Positions 19,840 to 28,755 of a stretch of 64,000 nucleotides of DNA are shown here, one piece after another; position 1 is the first letter of the stretch; each line of letters starts with the position of its first letter. The translations under genes and the position numbers were made by a program. Under the pieces are notes generated by a model that did not search any database, was not told where the DNA came from, and saw nothing but the letters and a program-made list of their open reading frames with translations. This DNA is from Asanoa siamensis (GTDB lineage Bacteria; Actinomycetota; Actinomycetes; Mycobacteriales; Micromonosporaceae): positions 1-64,000 of the forward strand of contig NZ_BONE01000029.1 in NCBI RefSeq assembly GCF_016862555.1, in the 5' to 3' direction.

Positions 19840-21378
19840 ATGTCGAGCCGGCAGCCCAACAGCCGCGACTACCCGCTGCACATGCGGGTTTTGAGACCCG
19901 TGGCCTGGGCAGCGTTGCTGACCGCGACCGCGACCGCTGCGGCCGGTTTCGGCACGCCCGCGTTCGCCGACCCGCCCTTCCCCGCCACCGCGCCCGACGA
20001 CGGCGCCCGCCCCCAGGCGATCGGCACGGTCCAGGTGCCCGGCCAGGCGCCGGTCACGAGCCTCCCGCAGGTGCCGCCCGCGACCACCAGCGGCCCGCTG
20101 GCCGCGCGGATCAACTCCAGCCAGATCGAGGTCGCCGCCCTGGGCGAGCAGGTCCTCGAGATGCGGCAGCAGCGCGACCAGGCCGAGACCGACCTGCAAC
20201 TGGCCGACGCCAACCTGCGCCAGATGCGCGACGCGCTCACGCAGGCCCAGCGCAACGCCGACAGCGCCGCGGGGGAAGCCCTCAAGGCAGCGGCCGCGAT
20301 GCCGCCCGGCGTTTACGACCGCGACCTGCAGGACCTCGACATGCTGCGGCGGATGGTCACCGGCCAGTCCGCCGGCCCGCACCCGGAGATCGCGGGCGAC
20401 GGGGTCGAGCGCGCGCGGGTCGCCGAGCAGAACGCCACCGCCTACTACGCGGCGATGCGCACGAAATACGACGAACTGGCCAAGAAGACCGGTGATCTCG
20501 AGAAGACGCGTACGACGAAGGAAGCCGCGCTGCGCCAGTTGCGGGCCGACAACGTCGAGGAGCTCGAGGAGATCGAGCGCGCCGAGGACCGGGCCGAGCA
20601 GCGCAACGGCGCCCAGTGGGTCCAGAACGAGAGCGCCGCGGGCATGCGGGCCAACCCCCGGGCGCTCAAGGCGGTCCAGTATGCGCTGGCCCAGCTCGGG
20701 GATCCGTACGTGTGGGCGGACGAGGGGCCGAACTCGTTCGACTGCTCCGGCCTGATGTGGGCCGCCTACCGGTCGGCCGGCTACCAGCTCCCGCGGGTGG
20801 CCCGCGACCAGTACTACGCCACCCGCACCCGGACGGTGCCGCAGGGCGCGATGCTGCCCGGCGACCTGATCTTCTTCAACTCGGGGCCCAACTGGTCGAC
20901 CATCTATCACGTCGGCATGTACCTGGGCGGCGGCAAGATGGTCCAGGCACCGACCACGGGCGACGTCGTGAAGATCTCGTCCGTCCGGTGGTCACGGTTC
21001 TACGCGGCGACGCGGGTGTTCCCGGCGATTCCGGCGCCCACGACGCCGCCAACCACGCCGCCGACGAAGCCCCCGACCACGCCGCCCACGAAGCCGCCGA
21101 CCACGCCGCCGACGAAGCCGCCGGTCCAGGGGACGAAGCCGCCGACGCAGGAGCCGACGAAGCCGCCCACCGAGGAACCGACGAAGCCGCCCACGGAGGA
21201 GCCCACCAACCCGCCCGCCGAGGAGCCCACCACTCCGCCCGCGGGCGAGGAGCCGACCGACCCGCCGGCTCAGGAGGAAGAAGAGCCCACCACCCCGCCG
21301 GCGGCACCCTCGGCGACCCGCGACAGCACGCCGTCGAGCGATTCGGCGGCCACGCCGACGGGCACGTCAGGGAGTTGA
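19840..21378 (+). CDS. Secreted NlpC/P60 peptidoglycan endopeptidase
   Basis: A 512-residue cell-wall hydrolase with GGGGAGG at 19830-19836 before the ATG. The signal peptide ends near AFADPP at 40-46. A coiled-coil segment covers roughly 90-155 and 190-260. The NlpC/P60 domain spans about 272-390, with C302 (SFDCSGLMW) and H357 (IYHVGMYLGG). The third polar position appears to be Q369 (MVQAP) where many relatives have His. The last 115 residues are a Pro/Thr/Glu-rich tail of repeated TTPPTKPP and EEPTKPP units, a likely wall-spanning spacer. It resembles RipA-type division hydrolases in layout. Confidence 0.87.
   Translation: MSSRQPNSRDYPLHMRVLRPVAWAALLTATATAAAGFGTPAFADPPFPATAPDDGARPQAIGTVQVPGQAPVTSLPQVPPATTSGPLAARINSSQIEVAALGEQVLEMRQQRDQAETDLQLADANLRQMRDALTQAQRNADSAAGEALKAAAAMPPGVYDRDLQDLDMLRRMVTGQSAGPHPEIAGDGVERARVAEQNATAYYAAMRTKYDELAKKTGDLEKTRTTKEAALRQLRADNVEELEEIERAEDRAEQRNGAQWVQNESAAGMRANPRALKAVQYALAQLGDPYVWADEGPNSFDCSGLMWAAYRSAGYQLPRVARDQYYATRTRTVPQGAMLPGDLIFFNSGPNWSTIYHVGMYLGGGKMVQAPTTGDVVKISSVRWSRFYAATRVFPAIPAPTTPPTTPPTKPPTTPPTKPPTTPPTKPPVQGTKPPTQEPTKPPTEEPTKPPTEEPTNPPAEEPTTPPAGEEPTDPPAQEEEEPTTPPAAPSATRDSTPSSDSAATPTGTSGS
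21037..21300 (+). repeat. Pro/Thr-rich short tandem repeats in the NlpC/P60 tail
   Basis: Degenerate 12- to 24-nt units coding for TTPPTKPP and then for EEPTKPPT or EEPTNPPA. The repeats are in frame, so copy-number change would alter tail length without breaking the gene. Confidence 0.7.
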
Positions 21379-21483
21379 GGCCGCTTCCCGGCGAACCGGG
21401 GTGTGCGGTTGTGCCACGATGTGGCATTGGCACGCCACGCCGGGCGGGCATCTGCGCGCCCGGCGGTGGGCAGGGAGGCAGCG

Positions 21484-24357
21484 ATGGACGACAAGCCGCA
21501 GCGGTCCAGCGACGCACGACCCGACCCCGAGGTCGACGAGTCGGCGCCGCCCGGCAGCCTGGCCGCGGAGCTACCGCCGCTGCCACCACCACCGCCGGTG
21601 GGCACCGCGTTGCCTGAGCAGGTGGTGGAGGAGCTGCCGGACGCGTACGAGCCACCCCCGCCGCCGGCCGGCGGCGGGGCACTCTGGCCGTCGGGCGCGC
21701 CGGGTGCCTCGGGCGCCTCGGGCTCGGGCTCGGGCGACAAGCCCGGCTGGACGCGGCCGACACCGGTGTCCGAAATTTCGTATATCCCGACCGCACCCGC
21801 GGGCGGGACGCCGACCGGCGCGGCCGGACGGGCGTCGGTCCGCACGAGCGCGGCGCCCGAGGGTGGATATGTCGCTCCGCCGGCAGTGCCGGGCACCTAC
21901 CGGGCGGGCGAAGCAGCGGCGGCCGCGGCTGCGCCGCCGACCGCGCCCGCGGCACCACCGACCACGCCCGCCGCACCACCGACCGCGCCCGCCGCACCGC
22001 CGGCCTCGCCCGCCGCCGGCCCGATCCAGCCGTTGCCGGCCAGGGGTCCGGTGCCACCGCTCGACCGCCGGGTGCCGAAGGTCCCGGTAGCCGACGAGTC
22101 GCCGTGGTCGGGTTTCGCGGTGCCGTTCCGCAAGGCGGAGCAGGCGGAGGCCCAGGGCTATGTGCGCCCGCCGGCCGAGCCCGGTCCGCAGGCCGAGGCG
22201 CCGAGCTATGGGCGCTCTCCCGCTGAGGCCAGTCCGCCGGCGGAAGCCCGCGCCTATGGACGCCCGCAGACGGAGGCCGGGTCGCCGGCCGAAGCCGGGG
22301 GCTATGGGCGCCCGCAGGGCGAGGCCGGTCGGAGCGCTCCGCCGACAGCGGCCGGCTACTCGCTGCCGGGCGTCGAGCCGGTGGCCAGCGAGGGCGAGGC
22401 GCCATCAGCGGAGCCCGCCGCGTCCGCCATCCCGGCCCAGCGGACGGGGTGGTCGGCCAGCACGCCGGCTGGGCTACCCACGACCGACGCGCCGGCCGAC
22501 GAGGCCGCGGTCAAGGCGCGCGCCACGGTGCCGGGCACCCGCCGGCCCTCGGTGGCGGAACTCGCCTACGGCGTGCCGGCCGTAGCCAGCGGCAGCGCCA
22601 AGGTCTACCGCGCCGGCGCGGCCGACCTGCTCGCGGGCCGCGGCGGCGCACCCCGCCAGACCTCGGGCGGGCCCGCGGGCACAGGCAGGCCGGACGAGTC
22701 AGGCCCGGACCCCGACCCCGACCCAGCCCACCCAGGCCCCGACGCCGCCCAACCCACCGCCAACGAGCCGTCCCAGGACGACCTGAACCCTGCGGCCGCC
22801 GACGCAGATCCCGGCGACCCGCACGCCGCTGACCCGGAGCGCGACGAACCGCAGCTCGCCGACCCGCAGCCCGACCAACCGTTGTCCGGCAAACCGCAGC
22901 TCGGCGACCCGCGACCAGGCGAACCGCAGCTCGGCGACCGGCGTCTCGGCGACCCGCAGCCCGACAAGCCGCAGTTCGGCGAAACGCGGCTCGGCGACCC
23001 GCGCCCCGGAGAACCGCAGCCTGACCAGCCCCAGCCCGGTGAGCCAGAGCCCGGCGAACCGCAACCCGACGAGCCAGCGCCCGGCGAACCGCGGCCCGGT
23101 GAGCCACAGCCTGGTGAACCGCGGCCCGGTGAGCCGCGGCCGGGTGAGCCGGAGCCTGAGCCGGGTGAGCCCGGTCCCGGTCGTCCTACGCCGGGTCGGC
23201 GGCCCACGCCGGCGCCGACCGAGCCCGAGCCGGAGCCGCCGCTGCGGCCGCAGCCGCCGTTCCCGGGCCCGGAGCCGACGCCGGGACCGGCCCCGTCGCC
23301 GTTCCCGCCTGCGCCGCAGCCGCCGGGTCCTGGACCGACACCGCCTGGGCCGACACCGCCTGGGCCCCCGCCTGTGCCGCCCTCGCCGGTGCCACAGCCG
23401 CCTCCCTCGCCCGTTCCGCCGCTGCCGGAACCGCGCCCACCGGTCCCGCCCGGGCCGCCGGTCCCGCCACCCGGCCCACCGCCGGGTCCGTCGCCGGCGC
23501 CGCCGTTCCCGCCGCCACCGGCGGTGGTCCGGCCGACCGGAACCGCACCCGCGCCCGCCCTACCGAGCTGGTCCGATACGGCCGGCCCGGGCTCGACCGG
23601 CGCACCGGACGTCGGTCGGCCGGTCGAGGCGGCGCCGCGCTGGTCCGAGTCGACCAACCCAGCCGCGCCCGGCGCGCCCGCGGTTGGGCGGCCCGCCGAG
23701 GCAACGCCGGCCGCCGCCCTGCCGAGCTGGCCCGAGCCCACCAACCCCGCCCCGCCCGGCGGACCCGCCGCTCGGCGGCCCGCCGAGGCAACGCCGGCCG
23801 CCGCTCTACCGAGCTGGCCCGAGCCCACCAACCCCGCTCCGCCCGGTGCACCCGCCGCTCGGCGGCCCGCCGAAGCAGCCCCAGCCGGCGCCGCCCTGCC
23901 GAGCTGGCCCGAACCCGCCAACTCCGCCTCGCCCTCGGGTGGGCCGAACGCCGACGCCGCGCCGACCGCCGCACTGCCCGGCTGGCCGGAGCCAGCCAAT
24001 CCGGCCCCGCCCGCTGGGGCCTTGCCTAGTTGGCCCGAGGCGACCAATCCCGCCGCGCCGGGGGCGTCCAACGTCGCCGGGGACTATCACCGGTGGGCGC
24101 AGGGGCAGCGGGGTGGGCGGCTCTATGGGCAGCAGGACGAGCAGGCCACTTCCGCCTACCCTGCCGCCACCCTGGAGAACTCCGGGTCTTTGACCGGGCA
24201 CATTCTGGCTCAGGGCACCAGCACCGAGGGGATTCCGGTCAAGCGGTCCAATGCCAAGGTCATCCTCTTCCTGCTGATCGCCCTTGGGGTGTTGGTGGGG
24301 TTCGGCGTGCTGGTGGTGCTCTTCGTCAGCAACTCGATCACCGGCTTCCTGGGGTGA
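21484..24357 (+). CDS. Very proline-rich tail-anchored protein
   Basis: A 957-residue protein with GGGAGG at 21473-21478, 5 nt before the ATG. Almost the whole length is low-complexity Pro/Ala/Gly/Glu, organised into local repeats: (E/Q)xxSYGRSPAE-like units near 210-290, PGEP/GDPQ units near 450-560, a poly-Pro stretch near 600-690, and three to four LPSWPEPTNPAPPG units near 690-860. The only ordinary segment is a single C-terminal transmembrane helix (VILFLLIALGVLVGFGVLVV). There is no N-terminal signal. It therefore looks like a cytoplasmic disordered protein anchored by its tail, a possible scaffold. The family is unknown to me. Confidence 0.7.
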   Translation: MDDKPQRSSDARPDPEVDESAPPGSLAAELPPLPPPPPVGTALPEQVVEELPDAYEPPPPPAGGGALWPSGAPGASGASGSGSGDKPGWTRPTPVSEISYIPTAPAGGTPTGAAGRASVRTSAAPEGGYVAPPAVPGTYRAGEAAAAAAAPPTAPAAPPTTPAAPPTAPAAPPASPAAGPIQPLPARGPVPPLDRRVPKVPVADESPWSGFAVPFRKAEQAEAQGYVRPPAEPGPQAEAPSYGRSPAEASPPAEARAYGRPQTEAGSPAEAGGYGRPQGEAGRSAPPTAAGYSLPGVEPVASEGEAPSAEPAASAIPAQRTGWSASTPAGLPTTDAPADEAAVKARATVPGTRRPSVAELAYGVPAVASGSAKVYRAGAADLLAGRGGAPRQTSGGPAGTGRPDESGPDPDPDPAHPGPDAAQPTANEPSQDDLNPAAADADPGDPHAADPERDEPQLADPQPDQPLSGKPQLGDPRPGEPQLGDRRLGDPQPDKPQFGETRLGDPRPGEPQPDQPQPGEPEPGEPQPDEPAPGEPRPGEPQPGEPRPGEPRPGEPEPEPGEPGPGRPTPGRRPTPAPTEPEPEPPLRPQPPFPGPEPTPGPAPSPFPPAPQPPGPGPTPPGPTPPGPPPVPPSPVPQPPPSPVPPLPEPRPPVPPGPPVPPPGPPPGPSPAPPFPPPPAVVRPTGTAPAPALPSWSDTAGPGSTGAPDVGRPVEAAPRWSESTNPAAPGAPAVGRPAEATPAAALPSWPEPTNPAPPGGPAARRPAEATPAAALPSWPEPTNPAPPGAPAARRPAEAAPAGAALPSWPEPANSASPSGGPNADAAPTAALPGWPEPANPAPPAGALPSWPEATNPAAPGASNVAGDYHRWAQGQRGGRLYGQQDEQATSAYPAATLENSGSLTGHILAQGTSTEGIPVKRSNAKVILFLLIALGVLVGFGVLVVLFVSNSITGFLG
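22840..23170 (+). repeat. Degenerate PGEP/GDPQ-coding repeats
   Basis: About twenty units of 15 to 24 nt coding for variants of GEPQLGD, GDPRP and GEPRP. They are interspersed and imperfect, and stay in frame in the proline-rich protein. Confidence 0.7.
23560..24050 (+). repeat. 87-90 nt coding repeats (LPSWPEPTNP unit)
   Basis: Copies starting at 23560, 23719, 23806 and 23896 each encode LPSW followed by a Pro/Ala linker with ARRPAEA. The spacing is 87 nt between the second and third copies and 90 nt between the third and fourth. A shorter relative (GWPEPANPAPP) follows near 23970-24020. Confidence 0.75.
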
Positions 24358-24517
24358 CCACTCACCCGCTCGCGTGATGCCGCACACGGGAGGCCGCCTC
24401 GATGCGGCGTCGGGCGGCCACGCACCGTACACTCGTCAAGTTCATCGACCGGCGCGCCGCAGCGCGCGCCCCATGGGCGATCTTGCCGAGCGTGCACCCC
24501 CGGACCTGACGCGCGAG

Positions 24518-25990
24518 ATGGCCCACCACGAGAGGCCCTACTTGACCGCGTTCGCTGACCCCAGCACGTTCCCGTCCATTTTCGACGCCGCACAGGCGGA
24601 GACCACGACCCAGAGCACGACCGAGAGCACGACAGAAACCACCACCACCGAGGACGACGGCTTCGGCGCGCTCGGCCTGCCCCGCAAGCTCGTCCGGGCG
24701 CTCGCCCGCGAGAACATCGTCACGCCCTTCGAGATCCAGAAGGCCACCGTCCCCGACGCGCTGGCCGGCAAGGACGTGCTCGGCCGCGGCCAGACCGGCT
24801 CCGGCAAGACGCTCGCCTTCGGCCTGCCCGTGCTCGCCCGCGTGGCCCGCGGTGAGCGCGCCCGGCCGCGGCACCCCAAGGCCCTCGTCCTGGTGCCCAC
24901 CCGCGAGCTCGCGATGCAGGTCAACGACGCACTGCTCCCGCTCGGCAAGGCGCTGGGCGTGTTCCTCAAGACCGCCGTCGGCGGCGTCCCGTACGACCGG
25001 CAGATCGACGCCCTCGAGCGCGGCGTGGAGATCATCGTCGCCACGCCCGGCCGGCTCGGCGACCTGATCAACCGCGGCGTCTGCGTGCTCGACGACATCG
25101 AGGTGACGGTGCTCGACGAAGCCGACCAGATGGCCGACATGGGCTTCCTGCCCGAGGTCACCGAACTGCTGGCCAAGACGCCGGCGGGTGCGCAGCGGCT
25201 GCTCTTCTCCGCGACGCTCGACAACGACGTGGACACGCTGGTGCAGCGGTTCATGACCGACCCGGTCACGCACTCGACCGAGCCGGCCGTCGCCACCGTC
25301 ACCACCATGGACCACCACCTGCTGCTGATCCCGCCGCACGACAAGTTCCGGGTCACCGCCTCCATCGCCGCCCGCGAGGGCCGCACGATGATGTTCGCGC
25401 GCACCCAGATGGGCGTCGACCGGCTGGTCGAGCAGCTCACGGCGGTCGGCGTACGGGCCGGCGGCCTGCACGGCGGCAAGACCCAGCGGGCCCGCACCCG
25501 TACGCTCGCCGAGTTCAAGGAAGGCCGGACCACCGTCCTGGTGGCCACCGACGTCGCCGCGCGCGGCATCCACGTCGACGGTGTCTCCCTCGTCGTCCAC
25601 ATCGACCCGCCGCGCGACGCGAAGGACTACCTGCACCGCGCCGGTCGCACGGCCCGGGCCGGCGAGTCCGGTTCGGTGGCCACGCTGGTGCTGCCCAAGC
25701 AGCGGCGCAGCACCCTCGCGATGCTCGGCAAGGCAGGCGTGGAGCCCGAGGAGACCCGGGTACGGGCCGGCGACGCCGCGCTGGCGGACCTGACCGGCGC
25801 CCGTGAGCCCAGCGGTGTCCCGGTGCCGCCCGACGAGCCACGCCGACCGCACCGCCCGGCCGGCGACCGCCGCCCCGGCGAACACCGCCACAGCGGCGAC
25901 CACCGCCACGGCGGCGACCACCGGCACAACGGCGAGAAGCGCTTCAGCGGCCCCCGCGGCCCGCGCAGCGGCCCGCGCCGCACCCACTGA
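24518..25990 (+). CDS. DEAD-box RNA helicase
   Basis: A 490-residue ATP-dependent RNA helicase. The Q-motif region is TPFEIQKATVPDALAGKDV. Walker A is GQTGSGKT at 91-98. PTRELA, TPGRL, LDEADQMADMGF and SAT follow. The second RecA domain has ATDVAARGIHVDGV and HRAGRTARAGESG. The basic C-terminus with GDHRHGGDHRHNG repeats and a GPRGPRSGPRR end should add non-specific RNA binding. A serine/threonine-rich stretch (TTTQSTTESTTETTTTEDD) lies in the N-terminus. The start used is the ATG at 24518; an in-frame ATG at 24473 is possible. Cold-shock or ribosome-assembly helicases are the nearest relatives. Confidence 0.88.
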   Translation: MAHHERPYLTAFADPSTFPSIFDAAQAETTTQSTTESTTETTTTEDDGFGALGLPRKLVRALARENIVTPFEIQKATVPDALAGKDVLGRGQTGSGKTLAFGLPVLARVARGERARPRHPKALVLVPTRELAMQVNDALLPLGKALGVFLKTAVGGVPYDRQIDALERGVEIIVATPGRLGDLINRGVCVLDDIEVTVLDEADQMADMGFLPEVTELLAKTPAGAQRLLFSATLDNDVDTLVQRFMTDPVTHSTEPAVATVTTMDHHLLLIPPHDKFRVTASIAAREGRTMMFARTQMGVDRLVEQLTAVGVRAGGLHGGKTQRARTRTLAEFKEGRTTVLVATDVAARGIHVDGVSLVVHIDPPRDAKDYLHRAGRTARAGESGSVATLVLPKQRRSTLAMLGKAGVEPEETRVRAGDAALADLTGAREPSGVPVPPDEPRRPHRPAGDRRPGEHRHSGDHRHGGDHRHNGEKRFSGPRGPRSGPRRTH

Positions 25991-26017
25991 ACGGCGCTCC
26001 TTCGGTAACGTGATCGC

Positions 26018-26638
26018 ATGGCGACGTTGCCGAAGGTTCTGCTGTGGACCCGCACCGACGTGCCCGGCGCCGAGACGGTCGTCTTCGACGACCGGCGCGG
26101 GCTCGTCGCGCGGGGCATCCAGCAGGCGGTCGACCCGATCCCCTACCAGGCCCGCTACGAGCTGATCGCCGATGACACCTGGCAGACGGCACGCCTCGAC
26201 GTGACCTGCGAGGGCGCCGGCTGGATGCGCACGATCCGGATGCAGCGGGCCACCGGACGCTGGCGGGCCACCACCGGCGAGCAGGGCGACCTCGACGCCG
26301 CCCTGGTCGCCGCGGGCCAGCGCCGGGTCGGCTTCCCGGGCATCGAGGAAGCCTCCCGGCTCGAGCGGGCGCTCGACGTCGACCTCGGCGGCTCGCCCCT
26401 GACCAATACGCTGGTGATCCGCCGGCTGGGCCTGCTCAACGCGACACCCGACCGCTCCCACACCGTGCAGGCCGCCTGGGTGCTGCTGCCCAGCCTGGAG
26501 ATCATCGCGGCTGAGCACACCTACACCCCGCTCGGCGGAAACAAGATCCGCTACGAGAGCGACACCTTCCGCGCCGACATGACCGTCGACGACGCCGGCT
26601 ACGTCCTCGACTATCCCGGCCTGGCCAAGCGGGGCTAG
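26018..26638 (+). CDS. Putative glycolipid-binding family protein
   Basis: A 206-residue protein of the glycolipid-binding family (formerly DUF1089). Family landmarks are [15 protein letters not shown] at the start, [34 protein letters not shown] and a C-terminal [25 protein letters not shown]. It has no signal peptide. It is 27 nt downstream of the helicase. Its stop overlaps the convergent cysteine desulfhydrase-like gene by four bases. The ligand and role are not established for actinobacterial members. Confidence 0.82.
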   Translation: MATLPKVLLWTRTDVPGAETVVFDDRRGLVARGIQQAVDPIPYQARYELIADDTWQTARLDVTCEGAGWMRTIRMQRATGRWRATTGEQGDLDAALVAAGQRRVGFPGIEEASRLERALDVDLGGSPLTNTLVIRRLGLLNATPDRSHTVQAAWVLLPSLEIIAAEHTYTPLGGNKIRYESDTFRADMTVDDAGYVLDYPGLAKRG

Positions 26639-27726
26639 GCGGGCCAGTCCCCCGTCGCCAGGAACCGGTCCACGACCGCCCGGTGCGGCGTCAGGTCCAG
26701 GCCGGCGGCGGCCACCCAGTCGTCCGCGTAGTAGGTGTCGGCATACCGTTCCCCGCCGTCACAGAGCAGGGTCACCACCGATCCGCGTACGCCCGCCGCG
26801 CGCAACTCCGCGATCAGGGCGAAAGCCCCCCACAGGTTCGTACCCGTGGAACCTCCGACGCGGCGGCCGAGCACCGCGGACGCCGCGCGCATCGCGGCGA
26901 GCGACGCGGCGTCCGGCACGGCGATCATCCGGTCGACGACCTGCGGCTGGAACGACGGCTCGACCAGCGGGCGACCGATCCCCTCGATCCGGGAGCCGAG
27001 GCCGGTGACCACCGACCAGTCGCCGGCGGCATAGGCGGGATAGAAGGCGGAGTTCTCGGGGTCGACCACGCACAGCTTCGTGGGGTGCCGTTGGTACCGG
27101 ACATAGCGGCCGATGGTCGCGCTGGTGCCGCCAGTGCCCGCGCCGACGACGACCCAGGCGGGCACCGGGTGCCGCTCCCGGGCCATCTGGCTGAAGATCG
27201 ACTCGGCGATGTTGTTGTTGCCGCGCCAGTCGGTGGCCCGCTCGGCGTAGGTGAACTGGTCCATGAAGTGGCCACGCAGGTCCGCGGCGAGCCGGCGGGC
27301 GGTGTCGACCACCGCGGACGGGTCGTCGACCAGGTGGCACTTGCCACCCTGGAACTCGATCAACGCGATCTTCTCGGCCGAGGTCGACGCCGGCATGACG
27401 GCGATGAACGGCAGGTCCAGCATCCGGGCGAAATAGGCCTCCGAGACCGCCGTCGACCCCGATGACGCCTCGACCACCGTGGTGCGGGGGCAGATCCAGC
27501 CGTTGCAGAGCCCGTACAGGAACAGCGATCGGGCCAGCCGGTGCTTGAGCGAGCCGGTCGGGTGCACCGACTCGTCCTTGAGATAGAGGTCGACGCCCCA
27601 CTCCCGGGGCAGCGGGAAGGGCAGCAGGTGCGTGTCGGCGGACCGGTTCGCGTCGGCCTCGACCGCGGCGATCGCTTCGGTCACCCAGGCACGTTCGGTG
27701 TCACTGCATCGATCGAGCTGTTCCAT
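26635..27726 (-). CDS. PLP-dependent cysteine desulfhydrase/synthase-like enzyme (Cds1 type)
   Basis: A 363-residue fold-type II PLP enzyme. The Schiff-base lysine is K61 in [29 protein letters not shown] is the substrate loop and [19 protein letters not shown] the phosphate-binding loop. The sequence fits the Cds1 group, whose M. tuberculosis member Rv3684 degrades cysteine to pyruvate, sulfide and ammonia, better than the CysK/CysM synthases. An Lrp/AsnC regulator is encoded 10 nt upstream on the same strand, so control by cysteine or another amino acid is likely. Confidence 0.82.
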   Translation of the reverse strand: MEQLDRCSDTERAWVTEAIAAVEADANRSADTHLLPFPLPREWGVDLYLKDESVHPTGSLKHRLARSLFLYGLCNGWICPRTTVVEASSGSTAVSEAYFARMLDLPFIAVMPASTSAEKIALIEFQGGKCHLVDDPSAVVDTARRLAADLRGHFMDQFTYAERATDWRGNNNIAESIFSQMARERHPVPAWVVVGAGTGGTSATIGRYVRYQRHPTKLCVVDPENSAFYPAYAAGDWSVVTGLGSRIEGIGRPLVEPSFQPQVVDRMIAVPDAASLAAMRAASAVLGRRVGGSTGTNLWGAFALIAELRAAGVRGSVVTLLCDGGERYADTYYADDWVAAAGLDLTPHRAVVDRFLATGDWPA

Positions 27727-27736
27727 GTGACGCAGG

Positions 27737-28195
27737 TTAGGCGGTCGGCGGCGTCAGCGGTCGCGGGCGGTTCTCCCATTTGGCCGACAGAGCGATGCCG
27801 GTACGCGTCGAAGCCACCCCGGGTGTCCGGTTCAGCCGCACGATGAGCCGCTCGAGCTCGGCGATGGTGCCCACCCGCACGGTCAGCAGGAACGACTCGA
27901 CACCGGCCATGAAGTAGCACGACTCGATCTCCGGCAGCTCCTTGAGCAGCGCCTGCAGGTCGTCGGCGTCGGTGGTCGACTCCTCGACGACGCCGATCAG
28001 CGCGGTCACGCCGAGCCCGACGGCATCCGGGTCGACGTCGGCGCGGTAGCCACGGATCACACCGGACGATTCGAGCTTTCCGACCCGCTCGTGCACCGCC
28101 GGGGCCGACAATCCAACCTGACGGGCCAACTCGGCGAAGGACAGCCGGGCGTTGGTACGCAACAACTCCACGAGGCGGAGGTCGATGGCATCCAC
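27737..28195 (-). CDS. Lrp/AsnC-family transcriptional regulator
   Basis: A 152-residue feast-famine regulator. The helix-turn-helix spans residues 1-60 ([40 protein letters not shown]) and the RAM ligand domain about 65-140. The GTG start at 28195 begins directly with [12 protein letters not shown], as family members do. It is the first gene of a two-gene unit with the Cds1-like enzyme. The arrangement recalls CyuR-type regulators of cysteine catabolism, which makes cysteine a reasonable ligand to propose. Confidence 0.87.
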   Translation of the reverse strand: MDAIDLRLVELLRTNARLSFAELARQVGLSAPAVHERVGKLESSGVIRGYRADVDPDAVGLGVTALIGVVEESTTDADDLQALLKELPEIESCYFMAGVESFLLTVRVGTIAELERLIVRLNRTPGVASTRTGIALSAKWENRPRPLTPPTA

Positions 28196-28366
28196 GGCCT
28201 GTAGACCCTAACGGGGGCGGTGAGTGGACGATTCGTCGGTCGGCGTGAAACATGGGCAAAGGCGAGTACGGCTCGCAATTCTACCGGCCAACTTCCCACA
28301 CAGTGCGTTTTCCCCGATTCCAGGACAGTGCACGCTCACGGTGCTCTAATGGCCGTACGTCCCTAT

Positions 28367-28420
28367 GAAAGCCTCTCGCGCACTGCCGGGGCGCACATCT
28401 GACCAGTTCGAGAGGCTTTC
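28367..28420 (+). promoter_or_regulatory. 12-bp stem in the bldC leader
   Basis: GAAAGCCTCTCG at 28367-28378 and its exact complement at 28409-28420 enclose a 30-nt loop. The 3' arm ends 20 nt before the bldC start and about 9 nt before its Shine-Dalgarno. It could be a structured 5' leader or a regulator site; nothing identifies which. Confidence 0.5.
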
Positions 28421-28440
28421 GCTGACGCGAGGAGGGGACC

Positions 28441-28713
28441 GTGGACACTGGAGATCGTCTGCTGACGCCGGGCGAGGTGGCTGCGCTCTTCCGGGTGGAC
28501 CCCAAGACCGTGACGCGATGGGCTGCGGCTGGCCGGATCGGGAGCATCCGGACACCAGGTGGGCATCGGCGCTTCCGCGAATCTGAGGTCCGTGCCCTGC
28601 TCGAGGGCGAAGGCGTTCTTGACGACCTCGACGACGGAGCCGACAACCGTCCTCGCAACTCCGGGCCGCCCCAGGGCGGCACCCACGGGCCGACCAACGC
28701 CGGCCTGCATTGA
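28441..28713 (+). CDS. bldC: Developmental regulator BldC
   Basis: A 90-residue MerR-like winged helix-turn-helix protein. LLTPGEVAALFRVDPKTVTRWAA and SIRTPGGHRRFRESEVRALL are almost diagnostic of BldC, which delays the start of development in Streptomyces by binding DNA as head-to-tail oligomers. The GTG at 28441 has GGAGGGG at 28430-28436. The C-terminal tail (about 25 residues rich in Asp, Asn, Gly and Pro) is longer than in Streptomyces BldC. It is divergent from the Lrp/Cds1 unit. Confidence 0.93.
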   Translation: MDTGDRLLTPGEVAALFRVDPKTVTRWAAAGRIGSIRTPGGHRRFRESEVRALLEGEGVLDDLDDGADNRPRNSGPPQGGTHGPTNAGLH

Positions 28714-28725
28714 GGAAGTGGCCGA

Positions 28726-28755
28726 GGGCCCGCCTGGCTAGCCTGAGGCGGGCCC
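28726..28755. terminator. Bidirectional hairpin between bldC and mqnM
   Basis: GGGCCCGCCT at 28726-28735 and AGGCGGGCCC at 28746-28755 are perfect 10-bp arms around a 10-nt loop. The element begins 12 nt after the bldC stop and overlaps the last codons of the convergent mqnM. Confidence 0.65.

Noticed and set aside
22840-24050. CRISPR-like regular repeats
   Set aside because: The repeats are coding, in frame, imperfect and unspaced by unique sequence; they belong to the proline-rich protein.
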